Origin: Ophiothrix spiculata
Taxonomy: Eukaryota > Echinodermata > Ophiuroidea > Amphilepidida > Ophiotrichidae
DNA: 30,823 bases
Direction: 5' to 3' (one strand)
NCBI GenBank assembly: GCA_000969725.1
Contig: JXSR01S007653.1
The notes under the pieces were generated by a model. That model did not search any database. It was not told where the DNA came from and was given only the letters and a program-made list of their open reading frames with translations. Every line of letters begins with the position of its first letter. Positions within the stretch are counted from its first letter, which is position 1. Shown in pieces: positions 1 to 9,331 of the stretch. A program made the position numbers and the translations under genes.

Positions 1-92
1 GAGGAGGGGGAGGAGGAGGAGCAGGAGGAGGAGCAGGAAGAGAAGAAGGAGGAGCAGGAGGAGGAGGAGGAGGATGAAGAGGAGGTGGAGGA
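1..92. repeat. GGA/GAG-rich polypurine microsatellite
   Basis: Nearly pure purine on the + strand, built of gga and gag triplets with occasional aga and gca units. It is cut off by the left window edge. It directly abuts the start of module A. Open frames through it are low-complexity Glu/Gly or Ser/Pro runs and are not taken as genes. Confidence 0.95.
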
Positions 93-269
93 GGAGACAC
101 CTGTCGGTCTTTTTGTGCCAGGTGTATACCTTGATAGATCATGTAGATAGATAAAGAGATAGATAGAACAGTTTAGATATCTTGCTATACTATTGTGTTT
201 ATAACTTTTGAAAATGGAAACATGTTGATCCGTTAGAAAGCAGTATAGGTTGAATAAATAGCTATTTAA

Positions 270-563
270 AGGAGCATGGTCTGATTGCTTCAACCTTTTT
301 TTTTCAAACTTTTTGAGATTTTGATACCAAAATATTGCTCATGAGTTATGTTCCGTTTTGGAGATATGTATGAAAATGCGTCTAATTATGGTAACCATAA
401 TTAATTTTATACAGTAACGTATAGGCGGGTCTGAAATACGAAATTGCCCATAAAATCAAAACGGTTTGACCGTTTCAGCTGAAATTTTAAACTTAGACCT
501 CTTTAGTGACTATCTTTCATATGACATTGAAAACTAAATTTTGAAAAATCGGACTAAGCTCCT
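270..563. mobile_element. 294-bp TTAA-flanked MITE (piggyBac-like)
   Basis: The element starts AGGAGCATGGTCTGATT and its end reads, reverse-complemented, AGGAGCTTAGTCCGATT, giving imperfect TIRs of about 17 bp. It is flanked by TTAA at 266-269 and 564-567. The paralogous module A' has a single TTAA at 7700-7703 in the same context (gctatttaatgtttttg), so the insertion and its 4-bp duplication are seen directly. TTAA duplication is the signature of piggyBac-superfamily transposases; assignment to that superfamily is inference. There is no ORF, so it is non-autonomous. Confidence 0.88.
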
Positions 564-1217
564 TTAATGTTTTTGTACATCTCGGCTCGATTTAAAAAAA
601 TAAATTTATCATGTTGTGACATGCTTTTCCACGCGCCGAATTATTGTAACTTCGCTTTATCAGCAAATCCCAAAGCAATTTAGATGGATTTTAAAAATAA
701 CCCCGTCACAGTTTTGCGTATAAATAACAAGTAAAATACAATGATGAAAACAATAAAAACAACCATAATAATGTATGGTTTGACTTAAAAAATAATAAAA
801 GAAAGACGCCGATTATAAAATCTTCAGGGTGTTTCTAAATAATGTTTGATTCATGTAATGATACGTTATTGTCTGATACATGTTGAAAACAAAACGGGAA
901 CACTGTGTTCATACTCCCAATAGGGATTTCCAAATTGCAATGCAAATTTAATGGATCCTCCCACTGATCGCTTGGCTTGCTATTGCTGGTAGCAATTCAG
1001 CACTCATCATTTTTCTAACCTATATAGAATGCTAATTAAGCTATTACTTATTGATATTGAAGAAAACAATGTTATCTTTAAATAATAGAAACAAAACATA
1101 AGATCATTGTCTCACATCATAAAAAATAACCCATATAAGATTTAAACCCAAATAAACCCCTTACCATTCGAAACGGATGAAAATTCAGTGAGAACTTCAA
1201 ATTATGCTACAATATAT

Positions 1218-1637
1218 GTGACAGTCCAGCCCAGAACAGCAGTAAATGCCAGCTCTTGTCATTTTCACTTGTTTAATTATTTTCAAAGACCATGCTTTAA
1301 GGATTAAAATGACACCTTAATGAACTTCACACGATTTCCAGAAGTCAAGTTATGGTCCGTCAAAGGTTTTCAGGGAGTACAACGTATAACTGAGATAAAC
1401 GCGTTCAAAGATTAGAAAGCCCTATATTTTCTGTTGATCGTCTTAAAAGTATGCCAGTTTATTTCACATTTCATATAATTTTCTTGAAATGAAACTTTGC
1501 TGGTATTTTGTAGTAAGCACTAGGATTGTGAATCTGTCAAAAAATCAATTTCGGCAATATGACCTTGACATGTATTTTCACCTGTAGCGCAAAATGAAGT
1601 TTCTGGCATTTACAGCTCATACGGGCTGGAAGGTCAC
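1218..1637. mobile_element. 420-bp TIR element with ATAT duplication
   Basis: The left end GTGACAGTCCAGCCC...AGTAAATGCCAG matches the reverse complement of the right end, GTGACCTTCCAGCCC...TGTAAATGCCAG, over about 38 bp. ATAT flanks it at 1214-1217 and 1638-1641. The paralogous empty site in A' reads caatatatcccc around 8642-8653, with one ATAT (8646-8649). The superfamily is not clear from a 4-bp AT-only duplication. No internal ORF is seen, so it is a non-autonomous DNA transposon. Confidence 0.85.
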
Positions 1638-1659
1638 ATATCCTCTTTTTGGATAATGA

Positions 1660-1735
1660 TGAAGAAGAAGAAAGATGAAGAAGATGAAAAATGATGATGA
1701 TGATGATGATGGTGATGATTAAGAAGAAGAAGAAG
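1660..1735. repeat. GAA/GAT triplet microsatellite
   Basis: Runs of gaa and gat/atg triplets on the + strand form a low-complexity purine-rich tract. The A' counterpart (8664-8955) is much longer and built of gaa/gga, so the locus expanded independently in the two copies. Confidence 0.9.
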
Positions 1736-2000
1736 ATTTTCGTGTGATTACAAATATCGGATTTTTACTACACTCTTCTGTCTTACTCATCATAATCCTA
1801 AAGTAAATAAGAAATAACAAATCCGTTCGCCTAATGTTCTTCCCATGAGTTTTATTATATTCTAATTCCCTCGAGTCATAAATATCTCTTTATTCTTCCT
1901 ATCAATGTACAGACACCTGACAAATATCGTAATTAGAGAATACGCCAGTTCTAATGTTGTGTACGTTATCTCATTAACAGACATTGGGAACTCCTTGTGT

Positions 2001-2730
2001 CGCCTCCTGTCAAAACCCTCACACCACGTAGTCCATCAAAGACTTTCACGTGGTTCAACTGTCAAAGGCCTCATAGAGCATAAATGTTGAATGTGTCAAT
2101 AATAATCCATAATATAAATGTTTCTATCTGATTGTCAATAGATACAGTAATGATGTTGATGATGTGTAGCATGAATTGTTAATGAATGTCAAGAAAGATA
2201 CATTTGAAACAGCAAGTCAGCAGACCACGCTTACAGAAGAAGCCTAATGATAATTTACTCTTTCTATGCCGCGTGTGCTCACACTGTATCAAAGCAAATA
2301 AAAGTATATACAATTAGTCAATTCTTGGTCCAGTATACCCGCAAAAGTAAACAAATGTGTTCTAATTTCACAGAAAGTTTATGAGGAAAAATCAGCTATT
2401 ATTAAGGTCATCAGCAGGTCAACACAGCTTTCAGAGCCATGATTCATTGTAAATACTTGTTAACAAATCTGAACAATTCTGTCTTATTTAATCCTCACCA
2501 AAAGGTACCTTCCCTTGACACCAAATGTGACATAAGAACACCATTTACTTTGAAGCTTTGACTTTGTCGAAATGTTATCAAGCAGGCCTGTTATCAAGGG
2601 GTTTTTAATATTGGCGTATAACAAGATGTGTCCTAAAGCGAAGATTAAGGTACGTCCTATTATACTACCATATGGACTCACTGGCAGCGCTAGTTAAACT
2701 TCCTACCGTTGAAAATACACACAACATACA
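2001..2730. repeat. Module B, copy 1
   Basis: Aligns with 11630-14100 (B') and, in its second half, with 16998-17534 (B''). Strong anchors are the start cgcctcctgtcaaaac, the central attaaggtcatcagcaggtc and the terminal tatggactcactggcagc. Relative to B', this copy lacks about 0.8 kb between cagctatt and attaaggtc (near 2398). B'' retains part of that extra sequence, so a deletion here is more likely than an insertion in B'. No reading frame is conserved among the copies. Confidence 0.88.
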
Positions 2731-3639
2731 AGATTGTAGGATATGTGCCATTTCAAACAATTTAAGATATCAGGGAGGAAAAGCATTCATCACCATCTCT
2801 GCATTTTGACATGTGCTTTAGTTGACAAATATGGAGCTTGTAAGAGTTGATTAGAACATCGGACATTTATGTTTCGTGTTTCAATGTTATCTTGACGCTA
2901 CCATGTTCCTGATCTTGTTATAACGTTAGAGCTGTATGTAATTTACTTTATGCAAAGGAATTTAAAAGATGAACATGTTGATTAAGAGTAATTTTGAATG
3001 CTTCATTACCAGTGAACATTCAGTGGTCTTTACTTTTTCAAATAATATGGAGGAGCCATCCTAATCGAATTGCTTTAAGATTCCGTATCATTTGGTGACC
3101 CACTAGAAATCTAATCAAAATTAAAAATCAATGGGGGGGGGGGGGGGGGGGGGTTAGGGTCAAATATAAACCAGTCAAAAGTATTGCAAGTGAATTTGAC
3201 CCTTAATGTTATTGTCAAAGTATGATTGGATTTGTAATAAGTTACCTATCAATTTGATAAGGGTGTTTTAAGAGGGTTCATTTTGAATTGCGACGTTCCG
3301 AGCTCATCCGCAAAAGATCAAAACAGATGCATTTTGAATGTTTCTTCTTGCTTAAGGACTGGATTTATATCAATATATATGAATAAAGTAAATGTTTAAA
3401 AACATAAATGAAGAATCCAAGGACATATTCAAATTAGAGTTGAATCCTTCTATGGACTAAGCAATGCTCATGCTCATTTGTATCACCGCGAAGTGCGTTT
3501 GATAAGTATGAGCAAGTACTAAGTACTAATGCAAACAAACAACCCATGTGTCTCGCCGCTGCATACGTGCTGTTGAATCAGAGAATCAAAACTCATCGAA
3601 CTATCCGTTTGCAAATCAACTAGACTGTGAAATAAGGAT
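2731..3639. other. Unassigned AT-rich interval between modules B and E
   Basis: No convincing ORF, TIR pair or match to other parts of the window was found here apart from the homopolymer G run at 3133-3153. The predicted open frames are short and low in coding character. It may be unit-1-specific spacer sequence. Confidence 0.5.
3133..3153. repeat. 21-base poly-G run
   Basis: Twenty-one consecutive G residues, followed by ttagggt. It can form G-quadruplex structures and is a likely site of sequencing-length error. Confidence 0.9.
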
Positions 3640-3850
3640 ATACAACTTGTCTCAAAAAATGGTACAATCGGAAAAGATGTGTTTTCAATATTAAATCTCA
3701 TCATAAGCAAGTAAGTCGTTTTGGGTTTCATATTAAAGAAAAAAGACAACATTTTCAATACTGTTTGTTTCATCTCATTTTCTTTTGTCAATAAATAGAT
3801 AACTCCAGTTTACTACGGTACCCAAAAATCCAGTTTGTGTCACTTTTTGG
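3640..3850 (-). repeat. Module E, inverted partial copy
   Basis: This interval is the reverse complement of part of module E (about 14968-15170), including counterparts of aactggatttttgggttctg and ttgagacaagctgta. It then runs into the TTA-flanked element at 3854-4162, after which the inverted E sequence resumes briefly (4163-4200, gtgaagaaattaattaag). In units 2 and 3 module E lies in the opposite orientation, so this part of the unit was inverted in one lineage. Confidence 0.8.
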
Positions 3851-3853
3851 TTA

Positions 3854-4162
3854 GGCCAAAGAAAAAAAAAGAACTCTGTCTCAGCTACCGCGCGCATTAG
3901 GTTAAAAATTCGAATTTTACCGCATTTCTTTTTTTTTTTTAGGTTTTCTGGAGATTGTTTGCTTTTTTTTTTCTTACATCGAGAGAAAAGAAAAAGAACA
4001 AATCGGCCGCGAAGCGGCCGAAAAAAAAAATAGTGACCTAAAAACGTAATAAAAAAATTTCCGCGTGCGCATAGCCTTTTTTGACTAAAAAACAAAACAA
4101 AACGCGTAGCACTTAGGGTTTTGGGCCTAAGGAAGCTGAGACAGAGTTCTTTTTTTTTTGGC
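3854..4162. mobile_element. 309-bp TTA-flanked TIR element (PIF/Harbinger-like MITE)
   Basis: TIRs are GGCCAAAGAAAAAAAAAGAA.. and, reverse-complemented, GCCAAAAAAAAAAGAACTCT.., both continuing through ctgtctcagct. TTA flanks the element at 3851-3853 and 4163-4165. The paralogous uninterrupted site in module E (reverse complement of about 14950-14975) reads tctggttaagagagaatgg with a single TTA. A 3-bp TWA duplication is characteristic of PIF/Harbinger transposons; the superfamily call is inference. A perfect 7-bp stem (cggccgc/gcggccg) lies inside. Open frames here are Lys/Phe-rich chance frames. Confidence 0.82.
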
Positions 4163-4177
4163 TTAAGTGAAAACGGT

Positions 4178-4396
4178 GAAGAAATTAATTAAGCTAAACA
4201 TGATTGACATTTGAACAGATTTGAAAGATTCAAATAAGGGATGCGTAAAAGGTTATGTAATAGCTTAAATAAAAAAGTTCTTGGTTTCAGATAAAGGGTA
4301 GACCTGCCGAGTGTAAAATTCGATATACTGTTGTTTGTTAGAAGAGCATCATGGCCTTACAGCAACCGCAAAATGGTCTTGAAGTATCATGATGAG
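4178..4396 (+). repeat. Module D, copy 1 (partial)
   Basis: Aligns with 17535-17770, starting gaagaaattaattaagcta, through gttcttggtttcagataaag and tgttgtttgttagaagagca, to gaagtatcatgatga. It then passes straight into module C. The second copy at 14284-14608 is inverted. No conserved ORF. Confidence 0.85.
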
Positions 4397-5815
4397 GTGT
4401 TGTTTCATTAAGAACGGGTGAAATTGTGTATATATTTTTGCTTCGTAAATGAATACAGAGCGATACACGTAATGCATATCTAAATTTGCTTCCCCCTTTC
4501 TAGAGTACATTAATGTTTCTTGCCAATGTAAACAACTGGACAGAATCACTCTTTTAAAATGCTAAATGCAAAAATTAAGAACGTTGCTCTTCAACAAATC
4601 AAAATGACTATAATCACACATTAACAGAGATGACACCGAGTTCAAAACATGGCCCCAATTAGAATTTACGTTACACTTTGTGTCACGTAATATGTGGACA
4701 AAAACGGGATCACACTTTGAAGAATGCTGTACACGTTGAACCCAATTAAGCGTAACACATATCAAGGATGATTTCTTTTGGAATGTCTGGATTTATCGAT
4801 ATTTGAGCAGGATTATTCTTTGTGCGAATTTTTCGTTAATTGCAGGGTAGGAGCTGCTAATCACGTGATCAGCGAAAAAACGTTAACCAACGACTATTGA
4901 GAAATAGTAATCAAATGAGCTATGAAATATATGGGGATAAAGTGTCATGGGCCTGCAATAATTCATGAATTTGCTTAGCAGGTACCGCAAGAAAAACTTG
5001 TGAGTTGTGACACACATCACGACGACCTCTATCTCTTGTAGCTTCTGAATTACAACTAAAATATTGCCTTTCATTATGTAAATATCGAGTCGTCAATTAA
5101 ATCTCCCCCTCAAAACAAATCAACAACCGCCAATAACACTAGTAAGTAGGTTAGATATGAATGTAAGCCGAATAACACTTACAGTTCTACTTACTGTGAG
5201 CGAAAATCGCCTGCATATTTTCTTTCAATAGCCTCCGATAGCAAATTAGTAGCATTAGATGATGACAGACCAGCTTAAGGTATTCCCCATTGTAGATGAT
5301 TCAAACAGGACGAATGTTAACGTTTTCAAACAGAGGTACGAGTCTTCGGAAGACAATGGCCTTCGAAACAAAAAGGTCTTTATTTTATGTATTTTCGACT
5401 ATTTAAAAAAATACACATAATTTCTGCATTTTTAAAATTTGTTTTGTTATTTTTATATGTTTTATTATTTGTATGGTTTTGTTTGATCAATATTCCTCTT
5501 GTCTTACCCCTGTGATATTAGTCATTAATTTATGTGTGACGTGATGATGAGTCTACTGTGGCTGTCACATTATCGCAGGCACATAATAAGTTTGACATAT
5601 TTGATATTTTACAAATTATGCTAGGTGATGAATGGAATCAAAACAGGATAGTGCAATAATTATAGATTAATAAACTGCGTATTACTTGACGCGAGTGAAT
5701 TTGTACAACAATAATGCACCGCGTGCTGAAGTTAAGTTGGAGTTGTCCGCACTCACGAGGCGTAGCCGAGTTCGTTGGACAACTTCGACTTCAGCATTTA
5801 TTTTTCTAATGTTTG
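4397..5815 (+). repeat. Module C, copy 1
   Basis: Aligns with C' (15600-16850) and C'' (19290-20300). Anchors include agagtacattaatgtttctt, tgctcttcaacaaatcaaaa and ccgatagcaaattagtagca. About 360 bases (roughly 4611-4973) have no counterpart in C' or C'', which join gactataat directly to agcttggcagg. No TIR frames that segment, so a deletion in the ancestor of C'/C'' is the simpler reading. It ends in a truncated copy of the palindrome family. Confidence 0.88.
5677..5799. repeat. Palindrome-family stem-loop, truncated copy 1
   Basis: The inner arms tgctgaagttaagttggagt.. and ..ggacaacttcgacttcagca pair across a loop containing gcactcacgaggcgtagccg. The left outer arm (ttgtacaacaataatgcacc) is present. 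The right outer arm seen in the C' and C'' copies is missing, the sequence changing to tttatttttc after tcagca. Confidence 0.8.
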
Positions 5816-6099
5816 TCGCAAGACTTTAATAAGGAAATTGCACCTTATATTGCATCATTCTTGTTTTAAAATGATAAAAAACAAACTAAACCACCTAATT
5901 GGGCGTCATAAACAACGCTTCTGCGAAGTGTCGCAAATTTTATATTACGAAACGTCTTGACAAAAAAGAGAACATTCAGCACGCGCATAAATGATATGGC
6001 ATAGCTTTGTATGTAGCTGGTAATAAGGTCAGTTGTCACGGTAAAAACTACAAAATGGTCCCTTGTTGACAAAATAGCCCTCATAAATAAAACATTGCA
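5816..6099. other. Unassigned spacer between units 1 and 2
   Basis: AT-rich, with no TIR, no splice-flanked ORF and no match elsewhere in the window that I could find. Confidence 0.45.
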
Positions 6100-6103
6100 T
6101 TAA

Positions 6104-6693
6104 CACTTAGGACTAAGGTGCATAAGGGGTGGCCATATGGACCCTGGATTGTGATTTTCGCGCGAAGCGAAAAACGTAACATAACCCGATAAAGCTGTTT
6201 TATGTAATTGTCAAGGTAGGGGTTGCGCATGTTTTGGTGCAAAGAAAATTCAAATCGGTCGCATCGTTTTTGAGATAATTAGCATAAACTGGTAAAATGA
6301 TGGCGCTGTTCAAATTTTGTTTTGTCCCTAAAACCGAAACGAAACAACTTTTTTATATTTTTATTTCAGCAATGTAGTTGTAATTATAATCAGCTATTAT
6401 GTGCCAATTTTCATTGACAATTCCTTTGGGAAAGCAGATTTCCAATTTTTGGCGGGAAATTTTTCGTAAAAAATGAAAAATTGACACGAATTAAAAATCC
6501 GGCCCCCATTTTGAAACGGAATGACGAATTTGTTTTGGTTCATATGATTTTAATTGAGTTGGTGTATCACTTGTACAGTTTTAAAGATATACAATATGCA
6601 GAACATTGTTTTTAAAGCGATCAAAATCCAGGGTCCATATGGACCCCCCTTGTGCACTAACGGTATTCTAAAACACCTTATGCACTTTTAGTG
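6104..6693. mobile_element. 590-bp TTAA-flanked TIR element
   Basis: TTAA occurs at 6100-6103 and 6694-6697, immediately outside CACTTAG... and ...TTTTAGTG. The ends share gtgcataagg, and further in both arms carry ccatatggaccctgga, present on the left (6133-6149) and in inverted form on the right (6628-6644). There is no empty paralogous site in the window, so the exact ends are less certain than for the other TTAA elements. A small hairpin tcgcgcgaagcga lies near 6160. There is no ORF. Confidence 0.7.
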
Positions 6694-6697
6694 TTAA

Positions 6698-6984
6698 CAA
6701 AATTTTCCATTATACCAAAGGATGTTTCTTCAAAAATATTTTTAGCCTGGGTTCAGCACAATACCAAGATGATTTCAACAAGTCAGGAGCAAACTATCAA
6801 AAGAGGCAAATGCATCAAGGCTTCTGCTATCATGTCAATGCTTCTGTTATCATGGTTATCAAGGCTTCTGCTATCATGGTTGTATCATTTGAGTCAAGTC
6901 AAAGATCTCCTTACGTTAGAAGCAAGCAAGCTGACCTTTAGGAAGAGTTCAAAATTATCAGACTTTGACACACTACCAATCTAA
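6698..6984. other. Spacer with a short tandem repeat
   Basis: From about 6818 to 6886 a unit resembling aggcttctgctatcatg recurs three times with variation, giving a 97-residue open frame rich in repeated Leu/Ser (6691-6981). The frame begins inside the preceding transposon end and shows no recognisable domain, so I do not call a gene. Confidence 0.5.
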
Positions 6985-7021
6985 AGTCCTGACGTGTTTC
7001 TTTTTGTGCCAGGTGTATGCC

Positions 7022-7024
7022 TAC

Positions 7025-7083
<59 letters not shown>

Positions 7084-7096
7084 TATAGATAGATAG
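7022..7096. repeat. GATA tetranucleotide microsatellite, left part
   Basis: About eighteen agat/gata repeats. The run is interrupted by the LINE fragment and resumes at about 7555-7590. Module A has only a few scattered gata units at the matching position (136-168). Confidence 0.95.
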
Positions 7097-7556
7097 AATA
7101 GATTTAATAGCTTTTTCAAGAGGCGTTCTGAATTTCACAATTACCAAACAAGACATCATAATGATTTTAATCCAACCAAAAACAAAAGGGTCTTTTCTGA
7201 TCAATCTGTAAAAACGCAAGCCCCGATTCTTTGGAACTCTCTTTCAAAGACAATACAATCTGCTAAAACATTGAATAGTTTTCGAACTCAACTTTAAAAA
7301 CAATTAATTGAAAAATATGAATAAACGGTTTTTGAGCACCTCGTCCCCGTCTTGTTTGTAGTTGTGGTCAGATTGTCTTTTGTTCAATTTTTTTCCTTTT
7401 TTTTTTTCGTGTGTGTTTTATTCAGGGGGTATAGACATTTTACAGGTCTTATTGGCCTTTAGTCTACTCCTCCATTTAACTTTGTTTTTGTTTATGTTTT
7501 TCATGTTACCTTGTAAGTTTTATGGAAATAAAGATTATGATTATGATTATGATTAG
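7097..7556 (+). mobile_element. 5'-truncated LINE insertion, 3' UTR included
   Basis: After the ORF stop come about 250 bases of 3' UTR ending in gaaataaag followed by a short tandem gattat repeat, a tail style used by CR1/L2-like LINEs in place of long poly-A. A possible hairpin (tatagac...gtcta) lies at about 7430-7470. GATA repeats flank both sides, and module A has no LINE at this position, so the element inserted into a microsatellite after the A/A' duplication. Confidence 0.82.
7100..7297 (+). pseudogene. C-terminal remnant of a CR1/L2/Jockey-type LINE reverse-transcriptase ORF
   Basis: An open frame without its own start runs from the GATA repeat to a TAA at 7295-7297, about 65 codons. 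It contains EFHNYQTRHHND, then QAPILWNSLSKTIQSAKT, then a final FRTQL. The spacing and wording (H-N-Y-x-T-R, about 25 residues later P-x-L-W-N-S-L, then F-R/K-x-x-L at the C terminus) match the conserved tail after the reverse-transcriptase domain in CR1, L2 and Jockey-group non-LTR retrotransposons. Everything upstream (endonuclease and RT) is missing, as expected from 5' truncation during target-primed reverse transcription. It is a dead fragment. The clade cannot be settled from this tail alone. Confidence 0.85.
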
Positions 7557-8159
7557 ATAGATAGATATATAGATAGATAGATAGATAGTATACATGTAGA
7601 GGATACATTGCTATACTTATAATTATTGTGTTTATAACTTTTTGAAAATGGAAACATGTTGATCCGTTAGAAAGCAGTATAGGTTGAATAAATAGCTATT
7701 TAATGTTTTTGGACATCTCAGCTCGATTTTCTAATAAAATTTATCATGTTGTGACATGCTTTTCTACGCGTCGTAACTTCATGTTATCATCAAATCCCAA
7801 AGCAATTAAATGAATTTTAAAAACAACCCCGTCATAGTTTTGTGTATTAATAACAAGTAAAATACAATGATGAAAACAATAAAAACATCAATAATAATGT
7901 ATGGTTTGACTTGAAAAATAATAAAAGAAAGACGCCGATTCTAAAATCTTGAGGGTGTTTCTAAATAATGTTTGATTCATGTAATGATAAGTTATTGTCT
8001 GATACATCTTGAAAACAAAACAAGATCACTGTGCTCATAGTCCCAAGAGGAATTTCCAAATTGCAATGCAAATTTAATGGATCCACCCACTGATCGCTTG
8101 GCTTGCTGTTGCTGGTAGCAATTCGGCACTCATCACTTCTAACCTAGAATGCTAATTAA

Positions 8160-8513
8160 AGGGGCAATTCATGATTCACTTTTCAGCCTCAAGGTCACCT
8201 CTATCAAAAATTAGTTTCTTAGCTTAAAAGAATCCTCAGCTGGTATATGTTACGATCCCCAAACCATTTTGTCATATATGCTTGCGTTTTTGAGAAAAGT
8301 GAGAAAATGTGTCATTTTCTAATTATTGTCGGGGCCCCGACAATAATTACAACATAGCCTATGGGGATTTTCAAAATGCTGAAAAGCTTGTAACTTGGAA
8401 ATAAAGGGTCGGAATCAAGTGAAATTGTCAGTATATATTTATGTTCCACTCTTCTTTTTATTTAGCTAGAAAAGAAGCAAGGTTTTTTCACATCAAAATT
8501 ATGAATTGCACCT
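8160..8513. mobile_element. 354-bp TTAA-flanked MITE (piggyBac-like) with internal palindrome
   Basis: The ends are AGGGGCAATTCATGATT and, reverse-complemented, AGGTGCAATTCATAATT, flanked by TTAA at 8156-8159 and 8514-8517. Module A keeps the empty site gctaattaagctatta with one TTAA at 1036-1039. A perfect 28-bp palindrome, centred on ggggcccc, lies inside at 8321-8348. No ORF. This element differs in sequence from the 294-bp element in module A, so at least two TTAA families were active. Confidence 0.9.
8321..8348. repeat. Perfect 28-bp palindrome
   Basis: aattattgtcgggg is followed immediately by its exact reverse complement. It sits near the middle of the 354-bp TTAA element. It would extrude as a cruciform or act as a hairpin in RNA. 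Confidence 0.95.
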
Positions 8514-8663
8514 TTAAGCTATTACTTATTGATATTGAAGAGAACAATATTATCTTTAAACAATAGAAAGAAAACATGAGATCATTGTCTCACATCATAA
8601 AAAATAACCCAAATAAACCACTAATCAGTCGAATCATGTTACAATATATCCCCTTTTGGGACA

Positions 8664-8955
8664 ATGATGAAGAAGAAGACGAAAAAGGAGGATGAAGAAA
8701 AGGCGAAGAAAAGAAGAAGAAGAAGAAAAAAAAAAAAAGCAGAAGAAGAAGAAGAAGAAAAAGAAGGAAAATAAAAGAAGAAATGGAAGAGGAGAAGGTG
8801 GAGTGGAGGAGAAGGTGAAGGTGGAGGAGGAGGAGAAAGTAAAGGAGAAGGAGGAGGAGGAGAAAGGTAAAGATATAAGAATATAAAGTAACATACATTC
8901 GAAGAAACAAATTGATGGGAAGAAGAAGAAGAAGAAGGAGGAGGAGGAGAAAGGT
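8664..8955. repeat. GAA/GGA polypurine tract with an 87-bp tandem duplication
   Basis: Long purine-rich tract. The segment aaaggtaaagatataagaat..gaaacaaattgatgg occurs twice, at about 8863 and 8950 (period 87), extending to about 9006. Open frames on either strand are homopolymer-like Lys/Glu or Leu/Ser/Phe and are artefacts of composition. Confidence 0.92.
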
Positions 8956-9331
8956 AAAGATATAAGAATATAAAGTAACATACATTCGAAGAAACAAATT
9001 GATGGAAAGTGTGTTTGTAGTACAGAAAAATTGTAATTTACTTTCAAATAATATTCAATTTTCAAAAACACTAATTAAAAAAAGTATAAATTTCATGGTG
9101 CAAAAATTATTTTGTGTGTGTGTGTGATTACACATATCGGATTGTAAATATTATGCAATTCACTCTTTCTGTCTTGCCCATAAACCTAAATAGGAAATAA
9201 GAAATACGTTCACTTAATGTTCTTCCCCTGCCAAGTTTTACTCTGTACCTCAGATTGTATTCTAATTCCCTCAAGTATTTCACGATTCTTCCAATCAATA
9301 TATAGACACCTGACAAATATCGTAATTAGAG

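Larger units (their letters stand above)
92..1939. repeat. Module A, copy 1 of a tandem segmental duplication
   Basis: This stretch aligns collinearly with 6985-9331 (A'). Shared anchors include tttttgtgccaggtgtat near 110 and 7000, ggaaacatgttgatccgtta near 218 and 7650, the atgatgaaaacaataaaaac segment near 741 and 7868, and acacctgacaaatatcgtaa near 1915 and 9307. The copies differ by substitutions, small indels and separate transposon insertions: A carries two elements (270-563, 1218-1637) that A' lacks. No coding potential is evident. The homology ends at aattagaga (about 1939 and 9331). Confidence 0.9.
6985..9331. repeat. Module A', copy 2 of module A
   Basis: Collinear with 92-1939. 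It carries insertions absent from A: the LINE 3' fragment (7097-7560), the 354-bp TTAA element (8160-8513), and a greatly expanded purine tract (8664-8955). It lacks the 294-bp and 420-bp elements of A, preserving their empty target sites at 7700-7703 and 8646-8649. Confidence 0.9.

Noticed and set aside
3133-3160. Interstitial telomere repeat suggested by the G run followed by ttaggg.
   Set aside because: Only one ttaggg unit is present; the rest is poly-G.
3775-4095. A 106-residue minus-strand frame.
   Set aside because: It spans the TTA-flanked MITE and module E sequence; Phe/Lys-rich from A/T tracts and not conserved in the paralogues.
6938-7219. A 93-residue minus-strand frame with an Ile-Tyr-Leu-Ser repeat.
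   Set aside because: It is the translated GATA microsatellite plus antisense LINE sequence.
8590-9071. Leu/Phe/Ser-rich and Lys/Glu-rich frames of 64-145 residues.
   Set aside because: Produced by the GAA/GGA tract and its 87-bp duplication; low-complexity translation only.
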